The notes under the pieces: model-generated
Database searches by the model: none
Told to the model about the DNA's origin: nothing
The model's input: the letters and a program-made list of their open reading frames with translations, nothing else
Assembly: GCA_900542615.1 (NCBI GenBank)
Contig: UQOG01000022.1
Location: 1-20,893 of the forward strand
Direction of reading: 5' to 3'
DNA: 20,893 nt
Source of the DNA: an uncultured Eubacteriales bacterium
GTDB taxonomy: Bacteria > Bacillota > Clostridia > Christensenellales > CAG-138
Shown: in pieces, positions 7,464-14,236 of the stretch
How the letters are laid out: every line of letters begins with the position of its first letter
How positions within the stretch are numbered: the first letter of the stretch is position 1
Translations under genes and position numbers: made by a program

Positions 7464-8993
7464 CTAGGCCTCCTCTCCCAAATGGGTCATCAACAGGCCC
7501 ACTTCTTCCTTTTTGGCGGTTCTGCCATCCACGATGCCGCTCACCTTGCCGGCGCACAGCACCAGGATCCGGTCGCACAGCTCCAATAGCACATCCAGAT
7601 CCTCGCCCACATATACCACCGCCGCGCCCTTGGCCTTCTGCTCGTTGAGCAGGTGGTAAATGGTATAGGAGGTATTGATATCCAGGCCCCGCACCGCGTA
7701 GGCGGTCATCAGCAGGGAGGGCGAGCCCGCGATTTCCCGGCCCACCAGCATCTTCTGCACGTTGCCGCCAGATAGCCGCCTGAGGGGGATGTTCAAACCG
7801 GGGGTTACCACCTCCAGCTCCTCCACGATCTGCTGGGCCAATGCCCTGGGGGTCTTCCGGTCGGTAAACATGGATTTGCCGCTCTTATAGCTGCGCAGCA
7901 TCACGTTATCCGGCAGGTTCATGCTGCCGATCAGGCCCATGCCGAACCGGTCCTCCGGCACGAAGGCCAGGCCCACCCCCAGCTTGTAGATCTCCAGGGG
8001 GTCCTTGCCGGTAAGCTCTGTGGGAGCCCCGTCCGGGGGGATCAGCTGGATGGAGCTGCCGGGCTGCAAAGTCTGCAAGCCGGCCACGGCTTCCAACAGC
8101 TCCCGCTGGCCGCTGCCGGTGATACCTGCAATGCCCAGGATCTCCCCGCCGTAGGCGGTAAAGGTGACCCCGTCCAGCCGCTTGATGCCGTCGGCGTCCA
8201 CCACGGTCAGATCCTTGACCACCAGCCGCTCCTTCCGGTCTGCCGGCTCCGGCCGGTCGATGTTCAGGGACACGGAACGGCCCACCATCATGTCCGTAAG
8301 GGCTTGGGGATTGGTGTCCTTGGTGGCGATGTCCCCGATATATTGGCCCCGGCGCAGCACCGCCACCCGGTCGGAGATCTCCATGACCTCATGGAGCTTA
8401 TGGGTGATGATGACGATGGACTTGCCGTCCGCCTTCATGTTCCGCATGACGGCGAATAGCTTATCGGTCTCCTGGGGGGTGAGCACCGCCGTGGGCTCAT
8501 CCAGGATGAGGATATCCGCCCCCCGGTAGAGCACCTTGACGATCTCCAGGGTCTGCTTTTCCGAGACCGACATATCGTAGACCTTTTTGTCCGGCTCCAC
8601 CACGAAGCCGTACCGGTCGCATATTTCTTTCACCTTGAGCCGCACGTTGCGAAGATCCACCACCCGGTGTTCGTTGAGGCCCAAAACGATATTTTCCGCA
8701 GCAGTAAGCACGTCCACCAGCTTAAAATGCTGATGGATCATGCCGATCCCAAGGTCAAAGGCGTCCTTGGGCGAACGAATGACGACCTTCCGCCCGTTCA
8801 CATAGATCTGCCCGCTGTCGGGTAGATAAATGCCGGAGAGCATGTTCATCAAGGTGGTTTTGCCGCTGCCGTTTTCCCCCAGCAGGGAGAGGATCTCCCC
8901 CGGGTAGATGTCCAGATGGACCCGGTCGTTGGCCACCACTTTGCCGAAGGTCTTGGTGATATCCACCATTCGGATGGCTTGTAGGGTTTCCAA
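7464..8993 (-). CDS. nupO: Nucleoside ABC transporter ATP-binding protein, two fused ATPase domains
   Basis: This 509-aa protein energises the importer with two ATPase halves in one chain. Half 1 has Walker A GENGSGKTT (39-47), Walker B ILILDEPTAVLTPQE and switch THKLHEV. Half 2 has the degenerate P-loop GITGSGQRE, signature LSGGNVQK and RGLD, as usual for sugar/nucleoside importers of this class. Oddities are the half-1 signature reading MSVSEKQ where LSxGxxQ is expected, and the half-2 Walker B area reading LLMTAYAVRGLD. The start is a TTG at 8993: AAAGGA stands 7 bases upstream, and the resulting N-terminus (ETLQAIRMVDITKTFGKVVANDRV) fits the family, whereas the next ATG (8969) has no ribosome site. 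Confidence 0.9.
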   Translation of the reverse strand: METLQAIRMVDITKTFGKVVANDRVHLDIYPGEILSLLGENGSGKTTLMNMLSGIYLPDSGQIYVNGRKVVIRSPKDAFDLGIGMIHQHFKLVDVLTAAENIVLGLNEHRVVDLRNVRLKVKEICDRYGFVVEPDKKVYDMSVSEKQTLEIVKVLYRGADILILDEPTAVLTPQETDKLFAVMRNMKADGKSIVIITHKLHEVMEISDRVAVLRRGQYIGDIATKDTNPQALTDMMVGRSVSLNIDRPEPADRKERLVVKDLTVVDADGIKRLDGVTFTAYGGEILGIAGITGSGQRELLEAVAGLQTLQPGSSIQLIPPDGAPTELTGKDPLEIYKLGVGLAFVPEDRFGMGLIGSMNLPDNVMLRSYKSGKSMFTDRKTPRALAQQIVEELEVVTPGLNIPLRRLSGGNVQKMLVGREIAGSPSLLMTAYAVRGLDINTSYTIYHLLNEQKAKGAAVVYVGEDLDVLLELCDRILVLCAGKVSGIVDGRTAKKEEVGLLMTHLGEEA

Positions 8994-9126
8994 AGCTTTG
9001 TCCTTTCTATGCGCTTGGCCGGAACCGGCCTGGCGCTGGGTAAGATTGATGAAATGTATGATCGCAGGTTGGGGCCGGGGTTGTGAGAAAGGGTGAGCCA
9101 ACCCCAGAAATGGTTAATTTTGAAAG

Positions 9127-9155
9127 GAGAGAAGCAGGCGAAGCCCGCTTCTCTC
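9127..9155 (-). terminator. Intercistronic hairpin between lipoprotein and ATPase genes
   Basis: On the minus strand GAGAGAAGCGGG, loop CTTCG, CCTGCTTCTCTC pairs over 12 bp (one G-U), with no clean T-run afterwards (CTTTCAAAATT). It lies just downstream of the binding-protein stop, in a 177-base gap. It probably stabilises the upstream message or partly terminates it, giving more binding protein than transporter (inference). Confidence 0.6.
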
Positions 9156-9170
9156 GCAAGTCGCAATTGG

Positions 9171-10496
9171 TTAGTTGAGCTCGGTAATGCCGTCGATCCG
9201 CAGGCCGAAGTAGGGAGCGCTGCGCAGCACGGACTCCTGGAATACGCCGTCCACGATGGCCTCGCCGGAATCCTTGACGAAGTCGCCGTCGGTATCCAGG
9301 GCGGGGGTGGAGGTAACGGTCTCGCCGCCCACGGTGAAGTTGGCGGTATCAAAGACCTGGATGGAGCCGTCCTTCAAGCCGGCCACCACTTCTTCCACCT
9401 TCTCGGCGGTGCCTTCGGCGCAGCTCTCGCCCAGGGCGGAGATCATAACCGCGTTGTCAGCATAGCCCAGGGCAAAGTCCGCGGGCATAGCCTCGCCGGT
9501 GAGCATCCGGTTGATGGTGGGGGTGTACAGGGCAGCCCAGTTGTTCTGGGAGCTGGTGAGGGCGGCGGTGGGAGCCACGGACAGCATGTCGATGTTGTAG
9601 CCCACGCTGTAGCAGACCTTGCCGGCATCCAGCTGGGCCTGTACGGCCTGGGGCGCGCCGGTGGAGTCTGCGTGCTGGCCGATGATGACGCAGCCCTTGG
9701 CGATCAAAGCGTTGGCAGCTTCGCCCTCGGCAACGGGATCATACCAGGAGTTGGTGTACTGGACATCCATGTGGGCATCGGGAACGATGCTCTTGATGCC
9801 AAGATAGAAGGCGGTGTAGCCGGAAACCACTTCGTCATAGGGATAGGCGCCTACATAGCCCACATAGGGATCGGTCACGGTGCCCGCATCCATGAGCTCC
9901 TTGAGCTTCATGCCCGCCACCACGCCGGAGACATAACGGCTCTGGAAGGTGTAGGGGAAGATGTTGGCGGTGTTGGGAGTGCTGGCAGCGGCCATATCGC
10001 CGGTGCAAGCAACGAAGGTCACATCGGGATACTCGGCGGCAGCCTGCATCATGTAGGTCTGATGGCCGTAGCTGTCGGAGAATACGATCTGGCAGCCCTG
10101 CTCCGCAAGGTCGACCGCGTTGTCATAGCAGGTCTCATCCTCGGGAATATTGTACTTGAAGATTACCTGGCTCTCGTCGATACCCAGCTCGGCAATGGCG
10201 GCCTGAACGCCCTCGATGTGGGCCAGGTCGTAACCAGAGTTCTCATCGTGCACCAGGATGACGCCGATCTTCAGATCCGCAGCGGCGATGGGCTCCCGTG
10301 CCGCGCGGCCATCGGTAGCCTCCTCAGCTGGGGCTTCCTCGGCGGGGGCTTCCTCAGCGGGGGCTTCCTCAGCGGGGGCTTCCTCAGCGGGGGTCTCCGC
10401 AGCAGGCTCTTCCGCGGGGGCCTCAGCAGGCGTGGAGCAAGCCACCATGCCCAGCGCCAGGATCAGTGCCAGCGCAATTGCAAGAAACTTCTTCAT
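9171..10496 (-). CDS. nupN: BmpA-family nucleoside-binding lipoprotein
   Basis: This 441-aa protein is the substrate receptor of the importer encoded downstream. The signal peptide (MKKFLAIALALILALGMVAC) ends at lipid-anchor cysteine C20. Residues about 22-60 are a low-complexity Ala/Pro/Glu linker built of PAEEA units, encoded by 15-bp tandem repeats. The BmpA/PnrA domain runs from about 74 (ADLKIGVILVHDENSGYDLAHIEGV) to the end. EDETCYDNAVDLAEQGCQIVFSDSYGHQ and IGQHADSTGAPQAVQ correspond to ligand-pocket regions of the family. The start follows AAGGAGGA by 7 bases. It is first in its operon, behind its own promoter. The family is firm; the preferred nucleoside is unknown. Confidence 0.93.
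   Translation of the reverse strand: MKKFLAIALALILALGMVACSTPAEAPAEEPAAETPAEEAPAEEAPAEEAPAEEAPAEEATDGRAAREPIAAADLKIGVILVHDENSGYDLAHIEGVQAAIAELGIDESQVIFKYNIPEDETCYDNAVDLAEQGCQIVFSDSYGHQTYMMQAAAEYPDVTFVACTGDMAAASTPNTANIFPYTFQSRYVSGVVAGMKLKELMDAGTVTDPYVGYVGAYPYDEVVSGYTAFYLGIKSIVPDAHMDVQYTNSWYDPVAEGEAANALIAKGCVIIGQHADSTGAPQAVQAQLDAGKVCYSVGYNIDMLSVAPTAALTSSQNNWAALYTPTINRMLTGEAMPADFALGYADNAVMISALGESCAEGTAEKVEEVVAGLKDGSIQVFDTANFTVGGETVTSTPALDTDGDFVKDSGEAIVDGVFQESVLRSAPYFGLRIDGITELN
10321..10395. repeat. Five 15-bp tandem repeats inside the lipoprotein gene
   Basis: Units of the form TCCTCAGCGGGGGCT repeat in register at 10321, 10336, 10351, 10366 and 10381, with one or two base changes. The two central units are identical. 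They encode the PAEEA linker, and the frame is kept because the unit is a multiple of three. Confidence 0.9.
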
Positions 10497-10634
10497 TTGC
10501 TATTCCTCCTTGTTTTTTATCGCTTTATTTTTACGCCTAATTTGTAAGATTTAGATATCGCCCAGCAAATATATGCCGAAACAATAATCCAACGCTCACA
10601 TTTTTTAGGACGTAGCGACCAAAATAAATTGGCT

Positions 10635-10659
10635 GTTCTTCTAGCCTTTCCGGAAGAAC
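10635..10659 (-). other. Hairpin at the 5' end of the importer mRNA
   Basis: GTTCTTC and GAAGAAC (7 bp) enclose an 11-base loop, placed right at the predicted transcript start. It could protect the 5' end or be a regulator site; the leader does not match a purine riboswitch that I can recognise. Confidence 0.4.
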
Positions 10660-10666
10660 AAGGGTA

Positions 10667-10695
10667 ATGGTACCACACTTTTTCTTCTTTTGCAA
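10667..10695 (-). promoter_or_regulatory. Promoter of the nucleoside importer operon
   Basis: On the minus strand TTGCAA (10690-10695), 17-base spacer, TACCAT (10667-10672), with TGG before the -10. The start would be near 10660, leaving a leader of about 164 bases. The -10 overlaps the palindrome TGGTACCA. Confidence 0.7.
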
Positions 10696-10727
10696 GGCCG
10701 GTAGGTATCATATCATTTGTAAGTTAG

Positions 10728-11960
10728 TTACAGTATTCCGCTTTCTTCCAAGGCTTCCAGGGTGGGCTCGCACAGGGTGGGCCGGCCTGCGGCCCGCAGG
10801 GCGTTTTTCACATCCTTGAGCCCGCTGCCCGTGCTGATGGTGGTCACGGTCTCCCCGGGCTTTATGATGCCCGCCTCCACGGCGGCCTTGACGCCCGCCG
10901 TGGCGGTGACCCCCGCAGGCTCCCCGAAGACCCCTTCCGTCCTGCCCAGCAGGCCCATGGTCGCCAGGATGGCCTCGTCCGGCACCGCAATCCACGCGCC
11001 CCCCGAGGCGGACACCGCCCGCAGGGCCTTCTTGGGATTCCGGGGCACCCCCACGGCAATGGAATCCGCCAGGGTATTCTCCTCGGTGGGCGCCAGGTCC
11101 CTTCCCTCCCGGGCCGCGTCCACAAAGGGGCAGCAGCCGGTGGACTGCACCCCCAGGATCTTGGGGATCCGGTCGATGAAGCCCAGCTCGTACAGGTCGT
11201 GGAAGCCGTTATACACCCCGCCGATGGTGCAGCCGTCCCCCACGGAACAGGCCACCCAGTCGGTGGGCTGCCAATTGAGCTGCTCGGCGATCTCCAGCGC
11301 CACGGTCTTTTTCCCCTCGGTGAGGATGGGGTTGATGCCCGCGTTCCGGTTATACCAGCCGTATTTTTCAATGGCGGCCTTGGACAGGTCGAAGGTAGCC
11401 TTATAGTCCCCCTGGACGGATACCACCTTGGCCCCAAAGATCATCAGCTGGGCCACCTTGCCCTCCGGCGCCCGGCTGGGCACGAAGATCACCGTCTTAA
11501 CCCCCATCCGGGCTGCATTGCCCGCGCAGGAGGAGGCCGCGTTGCCCGTGGAGGAGCAGGCGATGGTATCATAGCCCAGCTCCACCGCCTTGGCCACCGC
11601 CACCCCGCTGGCCCGGTCCTTCAGGGACGCGGTGGGGTTAAGGCCATCGTCCTTGATATACAGCGCCTTGAGCCCCAGCTCCGGGCCCAGCCGCCGGGAG
11701 GGATACAAGGGCGTCCAGCCCACCCGCAAAAATGGCGAAAAATCCCGATCCTTCAGCGGCATCAGGGCCTTGTACCGCCACATACTATTGTCCCGGCAAG
11801 CGGCTAAGCCCTCCCGGGACAGCAGGTTCTTTTTGATGTAGGCATAATCAAAAACGATATCCAGTATGCCCTTTTCCCCGCAATGGGGGCAGGTCATCCG
11901 CTCGGTATAGGGAAGCTCCGCACCGCATAGGGTGCAACGATACCCAAGAATATGCTGCAT
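10728..11960 (-). CDS. thrC: Threonine synthase
   Basis: This 410-aa fold-type II PLP enzyme converts O-phosphohomoserine to threonine. It begins with a rubredoxin-like zinc ribbon (C9, C12, C24, C27), as in many bacterial and archaeal ThrC. The PLP lysine is K114 in NPTASLKDRASG, the phosphate-binding loop is SSTGNAAS (136-143), and VGDGCTIGGVYNGF is the glycine-rich cofactor loop. ATG at 11960 follows GAGGT by 5 bases. It is a single gene; no hom or thrB is in the window, and no terminator is evident before the importer promoter. A related pyridoxal enzyme acting on another substrate is possible but less likely. Confidence 0.9.
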   Translation of the reverse strand: MQHILGYRCTLCGAELPYTERMTCPHCGEKGILDIVFDYAYIKKNLLSREGLAACRDNSMWRYKALMPLKDRDFSPFLRVGWTPLYPSRRLGPELGLKALYIKDDGLNPTASLKDRASGVAVAKAVELGYDTIACSSTGNAASSCAGNAARMGVKTVIFVPSRAPEGKVAQLMIFGAKVVSVQGDYKATFDLSKAAIEKYGWYNRNAGINPILTEGKKTVALEIAEQLNWQPTDWVACSVGDGCTIGGVYNGFHDLYELGFIDRIPKILGVQSTGCCPFVDAAREGRDLAPTEENTLADSIAVGVPRNPKKALRAVSASGGAWIAVPDEAILATMGLLGRTEGVFGEPAGVTATAGVKAAVEAGIIKPGETVTTISTGSGLKDVKNALRAAGRPTLCEPTLEALEESGIL

Positions 11961-12032
11961 GATTTACCTCGTAACAATAAACTCTTAAAAATAATTAGCG
12001 AAAGACAAAAACTTTTTGTTTGTGATATATCC

Positions 12033-12061
12033 ATCATACTATATTGCAAGGCGTTTGTACA
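12033..12061 (-). promoter_or_regulatory. Candidate thrC promoter
   Basis: On the minus strand TGTACA (12056-12061), 17-base spacer, TATGAT (12033-12038). The start would be near 12026, about 66 bases before the ATG. The -35 is weak; an alternative -10, TATAGT, lies just upstream. Confidence 0.45.
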
Positions 12062-12144
12062 GATACCTATGCAAGAAATTCTTTTATGAGCGGTTTTTTT
12101 TGCGGCTTTCCCGCCCGGATCCCGGCCCGGAATGCCGGTTCCCG

Positions 12145-12173
12145 TTGTGGTGCGGGCCAAAACATGTTAAAAT
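12145..12173 (+). promoter_or_regulatory. Promoter of the E2-like gene
   Basis: TTGTGG (12145-12150), 17-base spacer, TAAAAT (12168-12173) with TGT before it (extended -10). The start would be about 30 bases before the ATG at 12210. Confidence 0.6.
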
Positions 12174-12209
12174 GAAACCAATCCCCACATCGTACGGAGG
12201 ACAACATTT

Positions 12210-13127
12210 ATGAAGCAATATTTCAGGCGGGGTTTATTCGACCGCTATGACGGCTGGCGGGTGCGGAACGTGGACGCGGTATATAACGTGATCCCCTTCA
12301 TCATGCGTACCCGCATGGATTCCCAGAACCTCTTTGAGGAAAATATGCCCCTGGAGCCGGTGGAAGCCTTCATCCGTGCCCACCGGGAGGATATGCCGGA
12401 CCTGACCTTCATGCATGTGCTCATGGCGGCCATGGTGCGCATGATCGCGGAAAAGCCCTACCTGAACCGGTTCGTGGTATGGAACAAGATCTATGCCCGC
12501 AATTCCATCAACATCTCCCTGATGATCAAGCGCAAGGGCTCCAATGTGGAAACCATGATCAAGCCCGAGTTCCAGCCCGAGGATACCCTTAAGGACGTGG
12601 TGGACCGGGTCAGCGCCCTGGTGAACGTGAACATCCTGGAGGACGCCAAAAACGGCATGGACGCCATCGCCCGGTTCTTCGGCTACATTCCCGCCTGGAT
12701 CATGCGCTTCACCATCTGGGTGATCTTCCGCCTGGACAGCATCGGCTGGCTGCCCAAGGCCATCCACAAGGCCAGCCCCTTCCATTGCAGCGCCTTCCTC
12801 ACCAACGTGGGCTCCCTGGGCATCGGCCCCATCTACCACCACCTATATGAGTTCGGCACCTGCTCCATGTTCCTGGCCATGGGCAACAAGCACAAGGTCC
12901 GCATGAGCACCAAGGAAGGGGAGCATATCGAGCGCCGCTTCATCGGCCTCAAGTTCGTTACCGACGAGCGCATTTGCGACGGCCAGTACTATGCCAACGC
13001 CATGAAGCTCCTGCGCCGGCTGCTGAATAACCCGGAGCTGCTCATGGAGCCCCCCGCCCGCATCGCCATCGACGACGGGGTGCCAAAGGGCAAGCGCATC
13101 CCGGAAAACTGTCCCCCGGAGGCCTAA
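12210..13127 (+). CDS. Stand-alone 2-oxoacid dehydrogenase E2-like acyltransferase-fold protein
   Basis: This 305-aa protein matches only the catalytic fold of dihydrolipoamide acyltransferases and chloramphenicol acetyltransferase; there is no lipoyl or peripheral-subunit-binding domain. PFIMRTRMDSQNLFEE (29-44) is the substrate-binding start of the fold and CSAFLTNVGSLGI (193-205) matches the TNxGSxG motif. At the active site, E2 proteins have DHRxxDG; here it reads TDERICDG (251-258), so the catalytic histidine is E253 while D257 and G258 remain. A hydrophobic stretch at about 160-176 (IPAWIMRFTIWVIFRL) may touch membrane. The start follows GGAGG with a 9-base gap. No E1 or E3 genes are near. 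It may be a non-catalytic or differently catalysing member; its function is unknown. Confidence 0.85.
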   Translation: MKQYFRRGLFDRYDGWRVRNVDAVYNVIPFIMRTRMDSQNLFEENMPLEPVEAFIRAHREDMPDLTFMHVLMAAMVRMIAEKPYLNRFVVWNKIYARNSINISLMIKRKGSNVETMIKPEFQPEDTLKDVVDRVSALVNVNILEDAKNGMDAIARFFGYIPAWIMRFTIWVIFRLDSIGWLPKAIHKASPFHCSAFLTNVGSLGIGPIYHHLYEFGTCSMFLAMGNKHKVRMSTKEGEHIERRFIGLKFVTDERICDGQYYANAMKLLRRLLNNPELLMEPPARIAIDDGVPKGKRIPENCPPEA

Positions 13128-13136
13128 GGCCCCCTT

Positions 13137-13158
13137 GCGGCTCGCAAAAGCCCCCGCC
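13137..13158. repeat. Left inverted repeat of the insert
   Basis: The core CTCGCAAAAGCCCCCG (13141-13156) is the exact reverse complement of 14217-14232. It starts 10 bases after the stop of the E2-like gene. Confidence 0.8.
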
Positions 13159-13182
13159 AATTGCCGGGTGTGCGCAAGACAG

Positions 13183-13365
13183 TATTGCGCCGAGATTGAC
13201 GAAGCGGCACGAAACCGCATGGAGCTGATCGTGCCGGAGTTGGCGAAGCGAAACAGTGTGCCCGAGCAACTGAAAGCCGACAACCAACTTGAATGGGTAC
13301 GGCAGATGAACGCTTGCAAGGCACAGGCAGAAGCGATTGTAAAGTTTGAGCTGAGTTATGATTGA
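13183..13365 (+). pseudogene. tnpV: 5'-truncated tnpV (Tn4451-type transposon protein)
   Basis: About 60 codons survive. They match the C-terminal half of TnpV proteins of Tn4451-like and other Clostridia elements: AEIDEAARNRMELIVPELA, then EQLKADNQLEWVRQMN, then a KAQAEAIVKFELSYD end. Full TnpV is about 120 residues, so the first half is missing. The frame stays open upstream to 13135, but those residues do not resemble TnpV and overlap the inverted repeat. A terminator-like hairpin follows directly. TnpV itself has no known essential role in transposition. Confidence 0.8.
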
Positions 13366-13372
13366 TACCGAG

Positions 13373-13401
13373 AACGCCCGGACGGAAAATGTTCGGGCGT
13401 T
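13373..13401 (+). terminator. Terminator after the tnpV remnant
   Basis: AACGCCCGGAC, loop GGAAAAT, GTTCGGGCGTT (11 bp with one G-U pair), then TCTT. A similar GC stem often follows tnpV in related elements (from memory). Confidence 0.7.
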
Positions 13402-13502
13402 TCTTGTGCAAATGGTAGAAAAATTCACATTCTTATGCTATACTTTAATATGAGAAAGTGTATAATGCCCATCAAACCATCACAGAGTGTTCACAAAGGC
13501 AT

Positions 13503-13510
13503 GCTACAAT
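13503..13510 (+). promoter_or_regulatory. Candidate promoter of the small lipoprotein gene
   Basis: TG-C-TACAAT (TACAAT at 13505-13510) is an extended -10 about 31 bases before the ATG at 13541. A perfect TATAAT also occurs at 13461-13466 without a good -35. The whole stretch 13420-13520 is AT-rich. Confidence 0.45.
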
Positions 13511-13540
13511 TTTTCATATAGATAGAAGGGTGGTATTGCT

Positions 13541-13879
13541 ATGAAAAAGTTGATAGCATTAGTTTTAGCTATGGTCTGTGTTCTGGGTTTAGTTGGTTGT
13601 AACACTGCAACTCAGGATGCGAAAACGAATGAAAGTTGGGTATTTCAAGCAATTCTTGTGGATATCTATGATGGTTTTTATTTGGTCGAACCATTAGAAG
13701 GTAGCTATGAACAGACTGTTGCTAAACAGGTTGAAGTCCCTATAAAAAAACTTGACCCTTCCTTAGAGCCAGAAGTTGGAGATACTATTGAAATTACACA
13801 TAGCGGTGTCATTATGGAAGTAAATCCGTCAAGATTGAGAGAAGTGTATAGTATCAAAGTTGTTGAGGAAGCAGAATAA
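13541..13879 (+). CDS. Small secreted lipoprotein, AT-rich cargo gene
   Basis: This 112-aa protein has a textbook lipoprotein signal: MKK, hydrophobic core, LVGC with C20 as the lipid-anchored residue. The mature part, about 92 residues, looks like a small beta-rich domain: VFQAILVDIYDGFYLVEPLEGS, then VEVPIKKLDPSLEPEVGDTIEITHSG. The pattern resembles small DUF3221-type or OB-like lipoproteins, but I cannot name a function. Codon use is strongly AT-biased (TTA, GTT, GAA), unlike all neighbours, which points to transfer. AAGGGTGG lies 7 bases before the ATG. It sits between a tnpV relic and an oriT, so it reads as cargo of the element. Confidence 0.85.
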   Translation: MKKLIALVLAMVCVLGLVGCNTATQDAKTNESWVFQAILVDIYDGFYLVEPLEGSYEQTVAKQVEVPIKKLDPSLEPEVGDTIEITHSGVIMEVNPSRLREVYSIKVVEEAE

Positions 13880-14214
13880 GGGTAATGAATCCCAATTGTC
13901 TGTCTGCCAAAAACCCTTTAGGAACTAAAGGGCGCACTTCTATACTCTCTATCGAGAGTAGTGCGTCCTGCGGAGCTTCATTCTCCGTCAGCAGAAGAAA
14001 ACTGCTTGACCGAGAATGTTGCGTCACTTCGTTCCGTCAAGGTGGCTACACCCCCTTGCGCCGCTAATGCAGCTATCCCCTGTGGACTTGCCGTCCGCAA
14101 ACGGTTTTGACAAACCGTTCGCCGCCAGCAAACTTGAAGATTAGACATAAACAAATCCTCCGCATGGTCTAAGCCATACGGAGGATTAACTGTTTTACGG
14201 ATACCCGCCTATCG
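13880..14214. other. Non-coding part of the insert around the oriT
   Basis: No convincing gene. It holds the oriT (13914-13960), a CTTGAC/GTCAAG dyad (14005-14041), an 8-bp hairpin (14100-14119, AACGGTTT-TGAC-AAACCGTT), and a 14-bp stem with one mismatch (AATCCTCCGCATGG at 14153-14166 with CCATACGGAGGATT at 14173-14186) followed by a short T-run. A frame at 13885-14067 runs through the oriT dyads and does not look like protein. Confidence 0.65.
13914..13960 (-). other. oriT: Origin of transfer, MOBQ/IncQ type
   Basis: On the minus strand the arms TACTCTC and GAGAGTA enclose a GATA loop (13943-13960), followed by TAGAAGTGCGCCCTTT. This is the layout of IncQ/pIP501-class oriTs: an inverted repeat, then a nic core of the form (T)AAGTG/CGCCCT. 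By analogy the cut would fall between 13935 and 13934. Directly beyond the nic, CCCTTTAG-TTC-CTAAAGGG (13914-13932) forms an 8-bp hairpin followed by TTTTT on the minus strand, so it may also terminate transcription. No relaxase gene accompanies it, so transfer would need a helper. Confidence 0.75.
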
Positions 14215-14236
14215 GACGGGGGCTTTTGCGAGCGGC
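14215..14236. repeat. Right inverted repeat of the insert
   Basis: The core CGGGGGCTTTTGCGAG (14217-14232) is the exact reverse complement of the left repeat core. A near copy of its inner part, GGCTTTTCGC, follows at 14234. Confidence 0.8.

Larger units (their letters stand above)
13137..14236. mobile_element. Remnant or minimal mobilisable element with inverted-repeat ends
   Basis: Segment framed by inverted repeats at 13137-13158 and 14215-14236, matching at 20 of 22 positions with a perfect 16-bp core CTCGCAAAAGCCCCCG. Inside are a 5'-truncated tnpV, a small lipoprotein gene, an oriT, and several hairpins. Base composition falls from well over 60% GC outside to roughly 40% in the lipoprotein region, by eye. 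No relaxase, transposase or recombinase gene is present. It lies between converging genes (the E2-like gene and deoD) and breaks neither. No target duplication is obvious. The exact limits are an inference from the repeats. Confidence 0.65.

Noticed and set aside
10321..10395. CRISPR array
   Set aside because: The repeats are contiguous, 15 bp, in frame and code for a protein linker; there are no spacers and no cas genes.
9093..10547. 484-aa plus-strand frame opposite the binding lipoprotein
   Set aside because: The glycine-rich repeats mirror the PAEEA repeats on the other strand; there is no ribosome site and no homology that I recognise.
10497..10660. Purine riboswitch in the importer leader
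   Set aside because: The leader is long enough, but I do not see the conserved purine-aptamer core or a terminator/antiterminator pair.
13885..14067. 60-aa frame across the oriT
   Set aside because: It runs through the oriT dyads, lacks protein-like composition and has no good ribosome site.
13137..14236. Invertible DNA switch
   Set aside because: Inverted repeats frame the segment, but no recombinase is nearby and no promoter faces out toward either flanking gene, both of which end toward the segment.
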